Origin: Streptomyces sp. NBC_01381
Lineage (GTDB): Bacteria; Actinomycetota; Actinomycetes; Streptomycetales; Streptomycetaceae
Reading direction: 5' to 3'
Assembly (NCBI RefSeq): GCF_026340305.1
Contig: NZ_JAPEPI010000002.1
Span: 1,426,001-1,490,000, forward strand
DNA length: 64,000 bases
The notes beneath the pieces were generated by a model. That model was not told where the DNA came from and did no database searches. It saw nothing but the letters and a program-made list of their open reading frames with translations. Shown here in pieces: positions 26,904 to 35,585 of the stretch. The first letter of the stretch is position 1; every line of letters starts with the position of its first letter. Position numbers and translations under genes: made by a program.

Positions 26904-27056
26904 ACCGGACAGTCATCGCCGAGTCCCCGTACGGCGCGAGCCAGGGGAGCCGGGGACCCACATGTCCCCTGGGGTGAATCGGGCACCTTGCCGCGAGGCG
27001 AGGAACCCGTAGGAGACCTTCCTGCTCCGAACCCGTCAGCTAACCCGGTAGGCGAG
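26904..27056 (+). ncRNA. Cyclic di-AMP riboswitch (ydaO/yuaA class)
   Basis: The leader of the M23 peptidase gene carries the conserved blocks of the ydaO motif in order: CCGAGTCCCC, GAGCCAGGGGAGCCGGGGAC, GGGGTGAATCGGGC, TAGGAGACCTTCC, then GAACCCGTCAGCTAACCCGG near the 3' end. In Streptomyces this class controls cell-wall hydrolase genes such as rpfA; c-di-AMP binding generally lowers expression. The ribosome site AAGGAAAGGA (27060-27069) follows directly. Boundaries are approximate to about 10 nt. Confidence 0.88.
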
Positions 27057-27081
27057 AAGGAAGGAAAGGATCAGCCGCTTC

Positions 27082-27882
27082 ATGGCGTTCACCCGTGCCA
27101 CCGGGAAGCACCGTCGCCCGAGCCGCCTCACGCGTACCACCGCGAACGTGGCGGGCGTCGCCGCCCTCACCACCACCGGTGTCATCGGAGGCCTCGCCGC
27201 TCCGGCGCTCGCCGCCGATGAGGCCGCCGTCGAGAAGACGGGCCTGACCCAGGCGATCTCCGTCGGCGACTCGCTCGCCGCCAGCATCGACGCCCAGGCT
27301 GCCGCCCAGCAGCAGGCCGCCGACGACGCCGCTGCCGCCAAGAAGGCCGAAGAGGCCGCCAAGAAGAAGGCCGCCGAGGCCAAGCGCAAGGCCGAGGCCG
27401 AGGCGAAGGCGAAGGCCAAGAAGGAGCGCGAGGCCAAGGAGCGCGCCGCCCGCGAGGCCGAGCGCAAGCGCCTCAACAGCTACGTCTCCCCGATCACCGG
27501 CTCGTCCATCTCCACGGGCTACCAGACCGGCGGCGCCATGTGGTCCTCCGGCAGCCACTCCGGCGTCGACTTCCACGCCGCGTCCGGCACCACGGTCCAC
27601 GCGGTCGGCTCCGGCACCGTCGTCGAGGCCGGCTGGGGCGGTGCCTACGGCAACAACGTGGTCATCCAGATGAACGACGGCACGTACACGCAGTACGGCC
27701 ACATGTCGTCCCTCAGCGTCACCGTCGGCCAGGCGGTCACCCCGGGCCAGCAGATAGGCCTCTCCGGCTCCACCGGCAACTCGACCGGCCCGCACCTCCA
27801 CTTCGAGGCCCGCACCGGTCCGGACTACGGCTCGGACATCGACCCGGTCGCCTACCTCCGGTCGCACGGCGTCAACGTCTGA
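27082..27882 (+). CDS. Secreted M23 cell-wall endopeptidase
   Basis: A 266-residue LytM/M23 metallopeptidase. A twin-stretch signal region (about 1-45; basic N-terminus, hydrophobic core, ALA-AD cleavage) is followed by an Ala/Lys/Glu-rich helix (about 72-132) that probably forms a coiled coil. The catalytic domain (about 133-262) has H and D in GSHSGVDFH, and HLHFE. It would cleave peptide cross-links in peptidoglycan. A c-di-AMP riboswitch precedes it, tying its synthesis to osmotic or wall signalling. It is monocistronic, with a terminator 10 bp past the stop. Confidence 0.93.
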   Translation: MAFTRATGKHRRPSRLTRTTANVAGVAALTTTGVIGGLAAPALAADEAAVEKTGLTQAISVGDSLAASIDAQAAAQQQAADDAAAAKKAEEAAKKKAAEAKRKAEAEAKAKAKKEREAKERAAREAERKRLNSYVSPITGSSISTGYQTGGAMWSSGSHSGVDFHAASGTTVHAVGSGTVVEAGWGGAYGNNVVIQMNDGTYTQYGHMSSLSVTVGQAVTPGQQIGLSGSTGNSTGPHLHFEARTGPDYGSDIDPVAYLRSHGVNV

Positions 27883-27892
27883 TCTGATTCAT

Positions 27893-27927
27893 CGAAAGCC
27901 CCGGCTCATAGAGAGCCGGGGCTTTCG
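27893..27927 (+). terminator. Terminator after the M23 peptidase
   Basis: Perfect 14-bp stem CGAAAGCCCCGGCT (27893-27906) / AGCCGGGGCTTTCG (27914-27927) followed by TCGTT. Confidence 0.9.
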
Positions 27928-28064
27928 TCGTTCCAGGCTCGCCTTTGGCCAAAAAATATCCATGGATTCCGACCCGCCGTCGGAAATTCACACGCTCTGC
28001 AATAGAGTCACTGAATGAGCGTCAATCGACCGCGTTTCGCGGGGATTAAGGCGGAGGTCAGGTC

Positions 28065-28769
28065 ATGCGCATTCCTGCGCACTCGGTATGCACGGCCATC
28101 CGGGACGACATCGTCTCCGGTGTCTACGAACGGGGTGGCCGGCTCACCGAGGAACTGCTCGCGCGCCGCTACGGAGTCTCCCGCGTCCCGGTGCGCGAAG
28201 CGCTGCGCACCCTGGAGGCCGAGGGGTTCGTCGTCACGCGCAGGCACGCGGGCGCGTGCGTCGCCGAGCCGACCGAGCAGGAGGCGGCCGACCTCCTGGA
28301 GATCCGCATGCTCCTCGAACCGCTCGCCGCGGCCCGTGCCGCGCAGCGCCGCACCGAGGCCCATCTGAAGGTCCTGCGCGGCCTCGTCAGGCTCGGCCAG
28401 GAGCGTTCGAGGCGCGGTCAGAGCGAGGATCTGCGCTCGCTGGGCGGCTGGTTCCACGAGACGCTCGCCCAGTCGTCCGGCAGCCCCGGCCTCACCGCGC
28501 TGCTCACCCAGCTGCGGCACAAGATCGCCTGGATGTATGTCGTCGAGACGCCGGCCGCCCCCGCGGAGTCCTGGGCGGAGCACGCGGCGATCGTCGACGC
28601 GGTGGCGCGCGGCGACGCGGAGCGGGCCCGTGCGCTCACCGCGCAGCACACGGAGCGGGCGACGGCCGCGCACCGGCTGCGGTTCGTGCCGCGGGGCGAG
28701 CGCGAGCGGGAACGCGATCGCGTGAGGGGTTCGCAACATGTCGTAAACACGGTGAGCCTGCAGAATTAA
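28065..28769 (+). CDS. GntR/FCD-family transcriptional regulator
   Basis: A 234-residue regulator. The winged helix-turn-helix is at about 5-70 (LTEELLARRYGVSRVPVREA, then LRTLEAEGFV) and an FCD effector domain at about 80-210, with the Asp/His positions that usually bind a metal and an organic acid. The ATG at 28065 follows GGAGGTCAG. A likely -10 TAGAGT lies at 28001-28006. It stands next to ptsH but on the other strand, convergent, so no direct target can be named. The C-terminus is Arg/Glu-rich. Confidence 0.87.
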   Translation: MRIPAHSVCTAIRDDIVSGVYERGGRLTEELLARRYGVSRVPVREALRTLEAEGFVVTRRHAGACVAEPTEQEAADLLEIRMLLEPLAAARAAQRRTEAHLKVLRGLVRLGQERSRRGQSEDLRSLGGWFHETLAQSSGSPGLTALLTQLRHKIAWMYVVETPAAPAESWAEHAAIVDAVARGDAERARALTAQHTERATAAHRLRFVPRGERERERDRVRGSQHVVNTVSLQN

Positions 28770-28901
28770 CAGGGGCGCCGTATACAAAGAAGTGCTATTC
28801 GACGGGGGATTGCGAGGCGGCTATTTCTGCTGCCCGCATTCGGCGATATCCCCTGCCTTTATTCGGTTGCGTTCGGCGGTGCTCGGGAAGCGGACGCAAA
28901 T

Positions 28902-28946
28902 ATGCCGAAGGACCCGCCCCCTGTTCCGGGCGGGCCCTTCGGCGTA
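28902..28946. terminator. Bidirectional terminator between GntR gene and ptsH
   Basis: Near-perfect long hairpin: CCGAAGGACCCGCCC pairs with GGGCGGGCCCTTCGG, with flanking AT.C/G.AT pairing (28902-28946). It lies between convergent genes. Confidence 0.85.
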
Positions 28947-28964
28947 TGCGTGCGACAGTCGCTG

Positions 28965-29246
28965 TCAGACGGTCTCGGGGAGTTCCTCGAGGCCGTCGGC
29001 GACCAGCTTCGCCAGACGGTCGAGGGCGGCGTCCGCACCCTCGGCGTCGGAGGCGAGCACGATCTCCTCGTTGCCCTGCGCGCCCAGGCCGAGCACCGCG
29101 AGCATGGAGGCGGCGTTGACCGGGTTGCCGCCGACCTTGGCGATCGTCACGGGGACGCCGGCGGCCGTGGCCGCGCGGACGAAGATGGAGGCGGGTCGGG
29201 CGTGAAGGCCCTCGGCCCAGCCGACGTTGACGCGGCGCTCAGCCAT
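28965..29246 (-). CDS. ptsH: Phosphocarrier protein HPr
   Basis: HPr carries phosphate from enzyme I to the EIIA components of the sugar phosphotransferase system. The 93-residue protein has the active-site H15 in GLHARPAS and S47 in NPVNAASMLAVLGLGA, the site that HPr kinase modifies in Firmicutes; Streptomyces lacks that kinase, so S47 is probably unused. The start at ATG 29246 matches the family start. A DasR-type operator lies 28 bp upstream, in agreement with known control of the GlcNAc phosphotransferase system by DasR in S. coelicolor. Confidence 0.96.
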   Translation of the reverse strand: MAERRVNVGWAEGLHARPASIFVRAATAAGVPVTIAKVGGNPVNAASMLAVLGLGAQGNEEIVLASDAEGADAALDRLAKLVADGLEELPETV

Positions 29247-29273
29247 GTGTTGCTGCCCTTCCAGGTGTCTCAC

Positions 29274-29289
29274 AGTTGTCTAGACCAGT
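29274..29289 (-). promoter_or_regulatory. DasR operator (dre) upstream of ptsH
   Basis: AGTTGTCTAGACCAGT matches the DasR consensus ACTGGTCTAGACCAGT at 14 of 16 positions around the TCTAGA core. It lies just before ptsH. DasR is the GlcNAc-responsive repressor of chitin and phosphotransferase genes; a dre site at ptsH is established for S. coelicolor. The divergent Pat-like gene starts 74 bp away and might also feel it. Confidence 0.85.
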
Positions 29290-29362
29290 CTCTCATGCCG
29301 TCGTGAGTGCTCCGCCGACCGAGGGACCGTGCTCCAACGACCGTACGTCGTACCCTGGCCCC

Positions 29363-32221
29363 ATGCAGACCCCGTCGGACCGGCACGCATACCCCTCCCA
29401 CTGGGAAGCCGACGTCGTGCTCCGTGACGGGGGAACCGCCCGGATCAGGCCCATCACGGCCGAGGACGCGGACCGCCTGGTCAGCTTCTACGAACAGGTC
29501 TCGGACGAGTCGAAGTACTACCGCTTCTTCGCCCCCTACCCCCGGCTGTCCGCCAAGGACGTGCACCGCTTCACCCATCACGACCAGGTGGACCGGGTGG
29601 GCCTCGCGGCCACGGTGGGCGGCGAGTTCATCGCCACCGTGCGCTTCGACCGCATCGACGAGCGCGGCATGTCCGCGAGCGCGCCCGCCGACGAGGCGGA
29701 GGTCGCCTTCCTCGTGCAGGACGCCCACCAGGGCCGGGGCGTGGCCTCGACTCTCCTCGAACACATCGCGGCCGTCGCCAGGGAGCGCGGCATCCGTCGC
29801 TTCGCCGCCGAGGTGCTGCCCGCCAACACCAAGATGATCAAGGTGTTCACGGATGCGGGCTACCAGCAGAAGCGCAGCTTCGAGGACGGTGTCGTACGCC
29901 TCGAATTCGACCTGGAGCCGACCGACCGCTCGCTCGCCGTGCAGCGCGCCCGTGAGCAGCGCGCCGAGGCGCGGTCCGTGCAGCGGCTGCTGACACCGGG
30001 CTCGGTCGCCGTGATCGGCGTCGGCCGCACACCCGGCGGCGTGGGGCGCAGCGTGCTGCGCAATCTGCGCGACGCGGGCTTCACGGGGCGCCTGTACGCG
30101 GTGAACACCGCCTTCGAGGAGGGCACCGAGGTCGACGGGGTGCCCGCGTACCGCTCCGTCCTTGACATCGACGAGCCCGTCGAGCTCGCCGTCGTCACCG
30201 TGCCCGCCGAGCGGGTGCCGCAGGCCGTCGCCGACTGCGGTGAGCGCGGGGTGCTCGGCCTCGTCGTGATCTCCGCCGGGTACGCGGAGAGCGGCGCCGA
30301 GGGGCGTGAGCGGCAGCGGGGGCTGGTGCGGCAGGCGCGGTCGTACGGCATGCGCATCCTCGGCCCGAACGCCTTCGGGGTCATCAACACGTCCCCGGAG
30401 GTGCGGCTCAACGCCTCGCTGGCTCCGCATCCCCCCGAGCGCGGCCGGATCGGCCTGTTCACCCAGTCCGGCGCGATCGGCATCGCCCTGCTGTCCGGGC
30501 TGCACCGGCGAGGCGCCGGCCTCGCGACGTTCGTCGGATCCGGGAACCGCGCGGACGTGTCCGGGAACGACGTCCTTCAGTACTGGTACGAGGACCCCGA
30601 CACCGATGTCGCCCTGATGTACCTCGAATCCATCGGCAACCCGCGCAAGTTCACCCGCCTCGCGCGCCGCGCCGCGACCGCGAAGCCGCTGGTCGTGGTG
30701 CAGGGGGCCCGGCACAGCGGGATCGCGCCCACGGGGCACGCGGTGCAGGCGACGCGGCTTCCGCACGCCACGGTGTCGGCGCTGCTGCGGCAGGCGGGCG
30801 TGATCCGGGTCGACACCGTCACGGAGATGGTCGACGCGGGGCTGCTGCTCGCGGGGCAGCCGTTGCCCTCCGGGCCGCGGGTCGCCATCCTCGGCAACTC
30901 CGAATCCCTCGGACTTCTTACGTACGACGCGTGTGTCGCCGACGGGCTGCGGCCGCTCCCTCCGCGGGATCTCACCACGGGGGCGACCCCGGCGGACTTC
31001 CGCGCCGCGCTTGCCGAGGCTTTGTCGGACGAGTCCTGCGATGCCGTGATCGTCACCGCGATTCCCTGGGTGGGGGAGGACGGGGTCACGGGGTCGCCCG
31101 AGGGCGAGGAGCTGGCCACTGCGCTGCGCGCTGCGACTGTCGGTTGCCCCGCGAAGCCGGTAGCCGTGGTCCACGTAGAGCTGGGCGGGCTCGCCGAGGC
31201 GTTGGCCGCTGCTACGAGGACTCGCCCTGACGCCGCTGTTTCGGCACCCGGCAGCGGCGGTTGTGCCCACCCGTTCCGCCCTGCGGAACGTCTGCCCACA
31301 ACCGAGACAACCAGGACAAGCGGGGCAACCGAAGCGCCCCCCGCGGAGCAGTACCGCATCCCCGCCTACCCCGCCGCCGAGCGCGCAGTCCGTGCCCTCG
31401 CCGAAGCCGTCAAGTACGCGCAGTGGCGGCGCGAGGCCGCCGAGCCGGGGAAAGTGCACGAGTACGACGACATCGACGAGAGTGGGGCCGCCGGCCGCAT
31501 CGCCGAGCTGCTCGCCAAGGACGAGGACCCGCGCGGTGCCACCCTCGCCCCGGCCGACGCCCATGAACTGCTCGGGCGGTACGGCATCGCCGTACGCGAG
31601 GCGCTGCCCGCGCCGGATCCGGACGCGGCCGTGGCCGCCGCCCGCACGCTCGGCTACCCCGTGGCCCTGAAGACCACAGCCCCGCACCTGCGGCACCGCG
31701 CCGACCTCGGCGGTGTGCGGCTCGACCTCGCGGACGAGGAGCAACTGCGCCGGGCGTACCGCGAATTGACCGACGCCTTCGGCAGGCCCGCCGAGCTGCG
31801 GCCGGTCGTCCAGGGCATGGTGCCGCGCGGAGTGGACACCGTCGTCCGCGCGGTCATCGACCCGGCGGCCGGAGCGGTGCTCTCGTTCGGACTCGCCGGC
31901 GCCGCGTCCGAGCTGCTCGGCGACACCGCGCACCGCCTGATCCCGGTCACCGACCGCGACGCGGGCTCCCTGGTCAGATCCATCCGGACCGCCCCGCTCC
32001 TGTTCGGCTGGCGCGGCTCGGCGCCCGTGGACACACCGGCCCTGGAGGAGCTCCTGCAGCGGGTGTCCCGGCTCGTGGACGATCACCCCGAAGTGGTCGC
32101 CGTCTCCCTGGAGCCCGTGGTCGTCGCCCAGCGAGGCCTCTCCGTGCTCGGCGCGTCCGTCCGGCTCGCACCGCCACCCGTGCGCAGCGACCTCGGCCCG
32201 CGCACGCTTCCCGGGTACTGA
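29363..32221 (+). CDS. GNAT acetyltransferase fused to NDP-forming acyl-CoA ligase (PatA-like)
   Basis: A 952-residue fusion. The GNAT domain is N-terminal (about 15-185; acetyl-CoA motif HQGRGVAS at 122-129), followed by a CoA-binding and succinyl-CoA-ligase-like part (about 205-630) and an ATP-grasp domain (about 695-945). This order, reversed relative to Salmonella Pat, matches PatA described from S. lividans, which acetylates an acyl-CoA synthetase. The ligase part is probably regulatory. A Pro/Thr-rich linker of about 45 residues separates the ligase halves. The ATG at 29363 has no ribosome site; TACCCT (29351-29356) lies 6 nt before it, so a leaderless mRNA is likely. Confidence 0.85.
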   Translation: MQTPSDRHAYPSHWEADVVLRDGGTARIRPITAEDADRLVSFYEQVSDESKYYRFFAPYPRLSAKDVHRFTHHDQVDRVGLAATVGGEFIATVRFDRIDERGMSASAPADEAEVAFLVQDAHQGRGVASTLLEHIAAVARERGIRRFAAEVLPANTKMIKVFTDAGYQQKRSFEDGVVRLEFDLEPTDRSLAVQRAREQRAEARSVQRLLTPGSVAVIGVGRTPGGVGRSVLRNLRDAGFTGRLYAVNTAFEEGTEVDGVPAYRSVLDIDEPVELAVVTVPAERVPQAVADCGERGVLGLVVISAGYAESGAEGRERQRGLVRQARSYGMRILGPNAFGVINTSPEVRLNASLAPHPPERGRIGLFTQSGAIGIALLSGLHRRGAGLATFVGSGNRADVSGNDVLQYWYEDPDTDVALMYLESIGNPRKFTRLARRAATAKPLVVVQGARHSGIAPTGHAVQATRLPHATVSALLRQAGVIRVDTVTEMVDAGLLLAGQPLPSGPRVAILGNSESLGLLTYDACVADGLRPLPPRDLTTGATPADFRAALAEALSDESCDAVIVTAIPWVGEDGVTGSPEGEELATALRAATVGCPAKPVAVVHVELGGLAEALAAATRTRPDAAVSAPGSGGCAHPFRPAERLPTTETTRTSGATEAPPAEQYRIPAYPAAERAVRALAEAVKYAQWRREAAEPGKVHEYDDIDESGAAGRIAELLAKDEDPRGATLAPADAHELLGRYGIAVREALPAPDPDAAVAAARTLGYPVALKTTAPHLRHRADLGGVRLDLADEEQLRRAYRELTDAFGRPAELRPVVQGMVPRGVDTVVRAVIDPAAGAVLSFGLAGAASELLGDTAHRLIPVTDRDAGSLVRSIRTAPLLFGWRGSAPVDTPALEELLQRVSRLVDDHPEVVAVSLEPVVVAQRGLSVLGASVRLAPPPVRSDLGPRTLPGY

Positions 32222-32272
32222 CGCGGCCACTGGGGCACCGTGCGCCCTCCGGCGGGTCGTAGGATGGACGGC

Positions 32273-32860
32273 ATGGCAAAGACCGGTACGACGACCCAGG
32301 GGCTGCGCGCGGCGATCGAGCGCAGCGGCTACTACCCGGCCCTCGTGGCCGAGGCGGTGGAGGCCGCGATCGGCGGCGAGCCCATCGGGTCGTACCTGGT
32401 CCACCAGGAGACCACGTTCGACGCGAACGAAGTGCGCCGGCATGTGACCGTCCTCGTCCTGACCGGTACGCGCTTCATCGTCAGCCACACGGACGAGCAG
32501 GCGGCGGACAGCACGTCCCCGACGCCGTACGCGACGACCTCCACGGAGTCCGTGAAAATCGGCCGGATCTCGTCGGTCGTCGTCAGCCGAGTCGTCGCCA
32601 ACCCGGAGAAGTACGTGCCGGGGTCGCTGCCCCGTGAGGTCGTTCTCACCATCGGCTGGGGCGCCGTCTCGCGCCTCGATCTTGAGCCCGCCGCGTGCGG
32701 CGACCCCAACTGCGAGGCGGACCACGGCTACACGGGCAGCTCGACCGCCGACGACCTGAGCCTGCGGGTCAGCGAGGCCGGTGACGGCCCGGACGCCGTG
32801 CGCCAGACCCTGGCCTTCGCCCAGGCCCTGTCCGAGGCGACCGCGGACACCACGCGCTGA
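32273..32860 (+). CDS. Conserved actinobacterial protein (DUF5998)
   Basis: A 195-residue cytoplasmic protein found next to the PatA-like and phosphodiesterase genes in Streptomyces. It reads as a beta-rich domain (HVTVLVLTGTRFIVSHTDEQ; KIGRISSVVVSRVVANPEKY) with a CGDPNCEADH motif (about 142-151) that could hold a metal, and a helical C-terminus. Function is unknown. Start ATG 32273 lies 7 nt after TAGGAT, so it may be leaderless; an in-frame ATG at 32264 is less likely. Its stop overlaps the next start by one base (TGATG). Confidence 0.82.
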   Translation: MAKTGTTTQGLRAAIERSGYYPALVAEAVEAAIGGEPIGSYLVHQETTFDANEVRRHVTVLVLTGTRFIVSHTDEQAADSTSPTPYATTSTESVKIGRISSVVVSRVVANPEKYVPGSLPREVVLTIGWGAVSRLDLEPAACGDPNCEADHGYTGSSTADDLSLRVSEAGDGPDAVRQTLAFAQALSEATADTTR

Positions 32861-34053
32861 TGTCCCTGCCCGCCTGGGACGACGTAGAGCCGCTCGCCCT
32901 CGACACCGCGCCCCTGCCCGAGTACGGCGCGGGCTCGCTCGCCGATCTGCTGCCCACACTGGTCGCCCACCAGGGAGTGGAGGGCTTCGCACCCGTCATC
33001 GGCGAGCTCGCCCCGGCCGACCGGAACTGCGTCTTCCTGATCGACGGCCTCGGCTGGCAGCAGCTCATCGCCCACCCCGAAGAGGCCCCCTTCATGGCCT
33101 CGCTCATCAGCTCCTCCCGTGGTGGCACGGGACGCCCGATCACCGCCGGGTTCCCCGCGACCACCGCCACGTCCCTGGCCTCGGTCGGCACGGGCCTGCC
33201 GCCCGCCGCGCACGGCCTGCCCGGCTACACCGCCCGCAACCCCGCCACCGGCGAGCTGATGAACCAGCTTCGCTGGTACCCCTGGACGGACCCGCGCAAG
33301 TGGCAGCCGTACCCCACGGTGTTCCAGCAGGCCCACGCGGCGGGCGTGCACACCGCCCAGGTCTCGTCGCCCACCTTCGAGAACACCCCGCTCACCAAGA
33401 TCGCCCTGAGCGGCGGCAGCTTCCGCGGCAGGCTCTCCGGAGAGGACCGCATGGACCTCGCCGCCGAGCAACTGGCCGCCGGTGACCGCTCCTTGGTCTA
33501 CACGTACTACGCGGAGGTGGACGGCAAGGGCCACCGCTTCGGTGTCGACTCCGACGCCTGGCGCGGCCAGCTCATGTACGTCGACCGCCTGGTCCAGCGC
33601 CTGGCCGAGCAACTCCCGCCGCGCAGCGCCCTGTACGTCACCGCCGACCACGGCATGGTCGACATCCCCTTCGACGAGCAGTCCCGCATCGACTTCGACG
33701 AGGACTGGGAGCTGCGCGCGGGCGTGGCCCTCCTCGGCGGCGAGGGCCGAGCCCGCCATGTGTACGCGGTGCCGGGCGCCGAGAACGACGTACTGACCGT
33801 CTGGCGCGAGGTGCTCGGCGAGCAGTTCTGGGTGGCGAGCCGCGACGAGGCGATCGCGGCGGGCTGGTTCGGCGCGCCCGGCGTCTGTGACGAGCGGGTG
33901 TACGGGCGCATCGGCGACGTCATCGCGGCGGCCCACGACGACGTGGCGATCATCGCCACCGAGAGGGAGCCGAAGGAGTCCGCCCTGGTGGGCATGCACG
34001 GCTCCATGACCCCCGTCGAGCAGCTCGTCCCGCTGCTCGAAGTACGCTCCTGA
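32860..34053 (+). CDS. Type I phosphodiesterase/nucleotide pyrophosphatase-like protein
   Basis: A 397-residue member of the alkaline phosphatase superfamily (PF01663 type). The metal-binding D is in VFLIDGLGWQQL (about 54-65); the nucleophile Thr is in ATTATSLASVGTG; YYAEVDGKGHRFG and VTADHGMVDIP supply the other metal ligands. No signal peptide is present, so it acts in the cytoplasm. It would hydrolyse phosphodiester or pyrophosphate bonds; the substrate is not evident. It is coupled to the DUF5998 gene (TGATG) and followed 52 bp later by tdk. Confidence 0.85.
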   Translation: MSLPAWDDVEPLALDTAPLPEYGAGSLADLLPTLVAHQGVEGFAPVIGELAPADRNCVFLIDGLGWQQLIAHPEEAPFMASLISSSRGGTGRPITAGFPATTATSLASVGTGLPPAAHGLPGYTARNPATGELMNQLRWYPWTDPRKWQPYPTVFQQAHAAGVHTAQVSSPTFENTPLTKIALSGGSFRGRLSGEDRMDLAAEQLAAGDRSLVYTYYAEVDGKGHRFGVDSDAWRGQLMYVDRLVQRLAEQLPPRSALYVTADHGMVDIPFDEQSRIDFDEDWELRAGVALLGGEGRARHVYAVPGAENDVLTVWREVLGEQFWVASRDEAIAAGWFGAPGVCDERVYGRIGDVIAAAHDDVAIIATEREPKESALVGMHGSMTPVEQLVPLLEVRS

Positions 34054-34105
34054 ACGACCCGCCCCGCCCCAACACTTCGTACGCCTCGAAAGGCCTCAAC
34101 TCCCC

Positions 34106-34765
34106 ATGCCCGAGCTGGTGTTCTTCTCCGGAACGATGGACTGCGGAAAGAGCACCCTGGCTCTGCAGATCGAGCACAACCGCTCGGCACGCGGCCTGCA
34201 GGGGATGATCTTCACTCGTGACGACCGCGCGGGCGAGGGCAAGCTCTCCTCGCGGCTCGGGCTCGTCACGGACGCGGTCGAGGCCGCCGACGACTTCGAC
34301 TTCTACGCCCATCTGGTCGACCATCTCTCGCAGGGCGGCCGCGCGGACTATGTGATCGCCGACGAGGCGCAGTTCCTCGCCCCCGAGCAGATCGACCAGC
34401 TCGCCCGGGTCGTCGACGACCTGGGCCTCGACGTCTTCGCCTTCGGGATCACCACGGACTTCCGCTCCAAGCTCTTCCCCGGCTCGCAGCGCCTGGTCGA
34501 ACTCGCCGACCGTGTCGAGGTGTTGCAGGTCGAGGCGCTGTGCTGGTGCGGCGCGCGTGCCACGCACAACGCCCGCACCATAGGCGGCGCGATGGTCGTC
34601 GAAGGCGCGCAGGTCGTCGTCGGCGACGTCAACCAGGCGGAGGACGAGGTGGGTTACGAGGTGCTCTGCCGCCGTCACCACAGGCGCCGGATGACGGCGG
34701 CGACCTCGCGCGCCGGTGCCCTGTCGCCGGACGTGCTTCCGGTCGACACGGCAGCCGGCGGCTGA
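34106..34765 (+). CDS. tdk: Thymidine kinase
   Basis: Type II thymidine kinase, 219 residues, which phosphorylates thymidine to dTMP in salvage. The P-loop is SGTMDCGKST (6-15), the DEAQF Walker B is at about 89-93, and a zinc-binding set is formed by CWCG (about 148-151) and the CRRHH near the C-terminus. The ribosome site is weak (AAAGG, about 14 nt away), so translation may be modest. It ends one base before the stop of the convergent VOC gene; no terminator separates them. Confidence 0.93.
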   Translation: MPELVFFSGTMDCGKSTLALQIEHNRSARGLQGMIFTRDDRAGEGKLSSRLGLVTDAVEAADDFDFYAHLVDHLSQGGRADYVIADEAQFLAPEQIDQLARVVDDLGLDVFAFGITTDFRSKLFPGSQRLVELADRVEVLQVEALCWCGARATHNARTIGGAMVVEGAQVVVGDVNQAEDEVGYEVLCRRHHRRRMTAATSRAGALSPDVLPVDTAAGG

Positions 34766-34766
34766 G

Positions 34767-35585
34767 TCAGGACTCCGGGCGCAGGTCCGAACGTACGAGG
34801 GTGAAGACCGCGCCCTCCGGGTCGGCGACCGTCGCCACCCGGCCATGGGTGCCGACCCGTGCGGGGTTGATGACATGGCCGCCGAGTTCGATGACCCGGT
34901 CCACCGACTCGTCCACATCGGCGACTTCGAAGTACGTCATCCAGTGCGCGCCCCGGTCCTGCGGCAACGCCTGGCCCACGCCGTGCACGGAGGCGACGGC
35001 CTGGTCGTCGACCTTGAGCGTCACATAGTCGAAGTCGGCCGAGACGACCGCCTCCTCCTCGTGGCCGAACACGGCTTGGTAGAACTTGACGACACCCGCC
35101 GTCTCCGGTGTCACCAGCTCGTTCCAGGCGGGCGCGCCGGGCTCCCCGACGATCGCGGCGCCCAGATGCTCGGCCGCCTGCCAGATCCCGAACACCGCAC
35201 CGGCCGGGTCGACGGCGATGGCGAGCCGTCCGGCCGGGCCCGCGTCCAGCGGGCCGACGCCGATGGTGCCGCAACAGTGCCGCACCGACTCGGCGGTGGC
35301 GTCCACGTCGTCCGACGCCAGATACGGCGTCCAGGCGATCGGCAGATGGTGGTCGGGCGGCAGCTGGCCGATCCCGGCGACCTCGTGGCCGTTGAGCAGC
35401 GCCCGCACATAGGGCCCGAGCTGCTCGGGCCCCGGCTGGAACTCCCAGCCGAACAACGCTCCGTAGAACTCCTGGGTCGTGGCCAGGTCGTGCGCCATCA
35501 GGCTCACCCAGCAGGGTGTGCCGGGCGCGCGGCGGACGGCCCCCGCGCCGTCACGCTGACCCGTCGACCCCCGTGCCTCCGTCAT
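34767..35585 (-). CDS. Two-domain VOC (glyoxalase/dioxygenase-fold) protein
   Basis: A 272-residue protein made of two vicinal-oxygen-chelate modules (about 18-135 and 145-265). Each carries the family pattern: VSLMAHDLATTQEFYGALFG in the first, and WNELVTPETAGVVKFYQAVF in the second. The PDPAGAVF-type endings (VDPAGAVFGIWQ; ADPEGAVFTLV) are also repeated. Such proteins may act as lyases, dioxygenases or ligand binders; metal-ligand residues are incomplete, so binding is as likely as catalysis. The start at ATG 35585 follows GAGGAGAG. Upstream open frame is not used. Confidence 0.85.
   Translation of the reverse strand: MTEARGSTGQRDGAGAVRRAPGTPCWVSLMAHDLATTQEFYGALFGWEFQPGPEQLGPYVRALLNGHEVAGIGQLPPDHHLPIAWTPYLASDDVDATAESVRHCCGTIGVGPLDAGPAGRLAIAVDPAGAVFGIWQAAEHLGAAIVGEPGAPAWNELVTPETAGVVKFYQAVFGHEEEAVVSADFDYVTLKVDDQAVASVHGVGQALPQDRGAHWMTYFEVADVDESVDRVIELGGHVINPARVGTHGRVATVADPEGAVFTLVRSDLRPES

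Noticed and set aside
29270-32992. 1240-residue open frame antisense to the PatA-like gene
   Set aside because: Long antisense frames are a GC-bias artefact. It spans several genes and has no motif or ribosome site.
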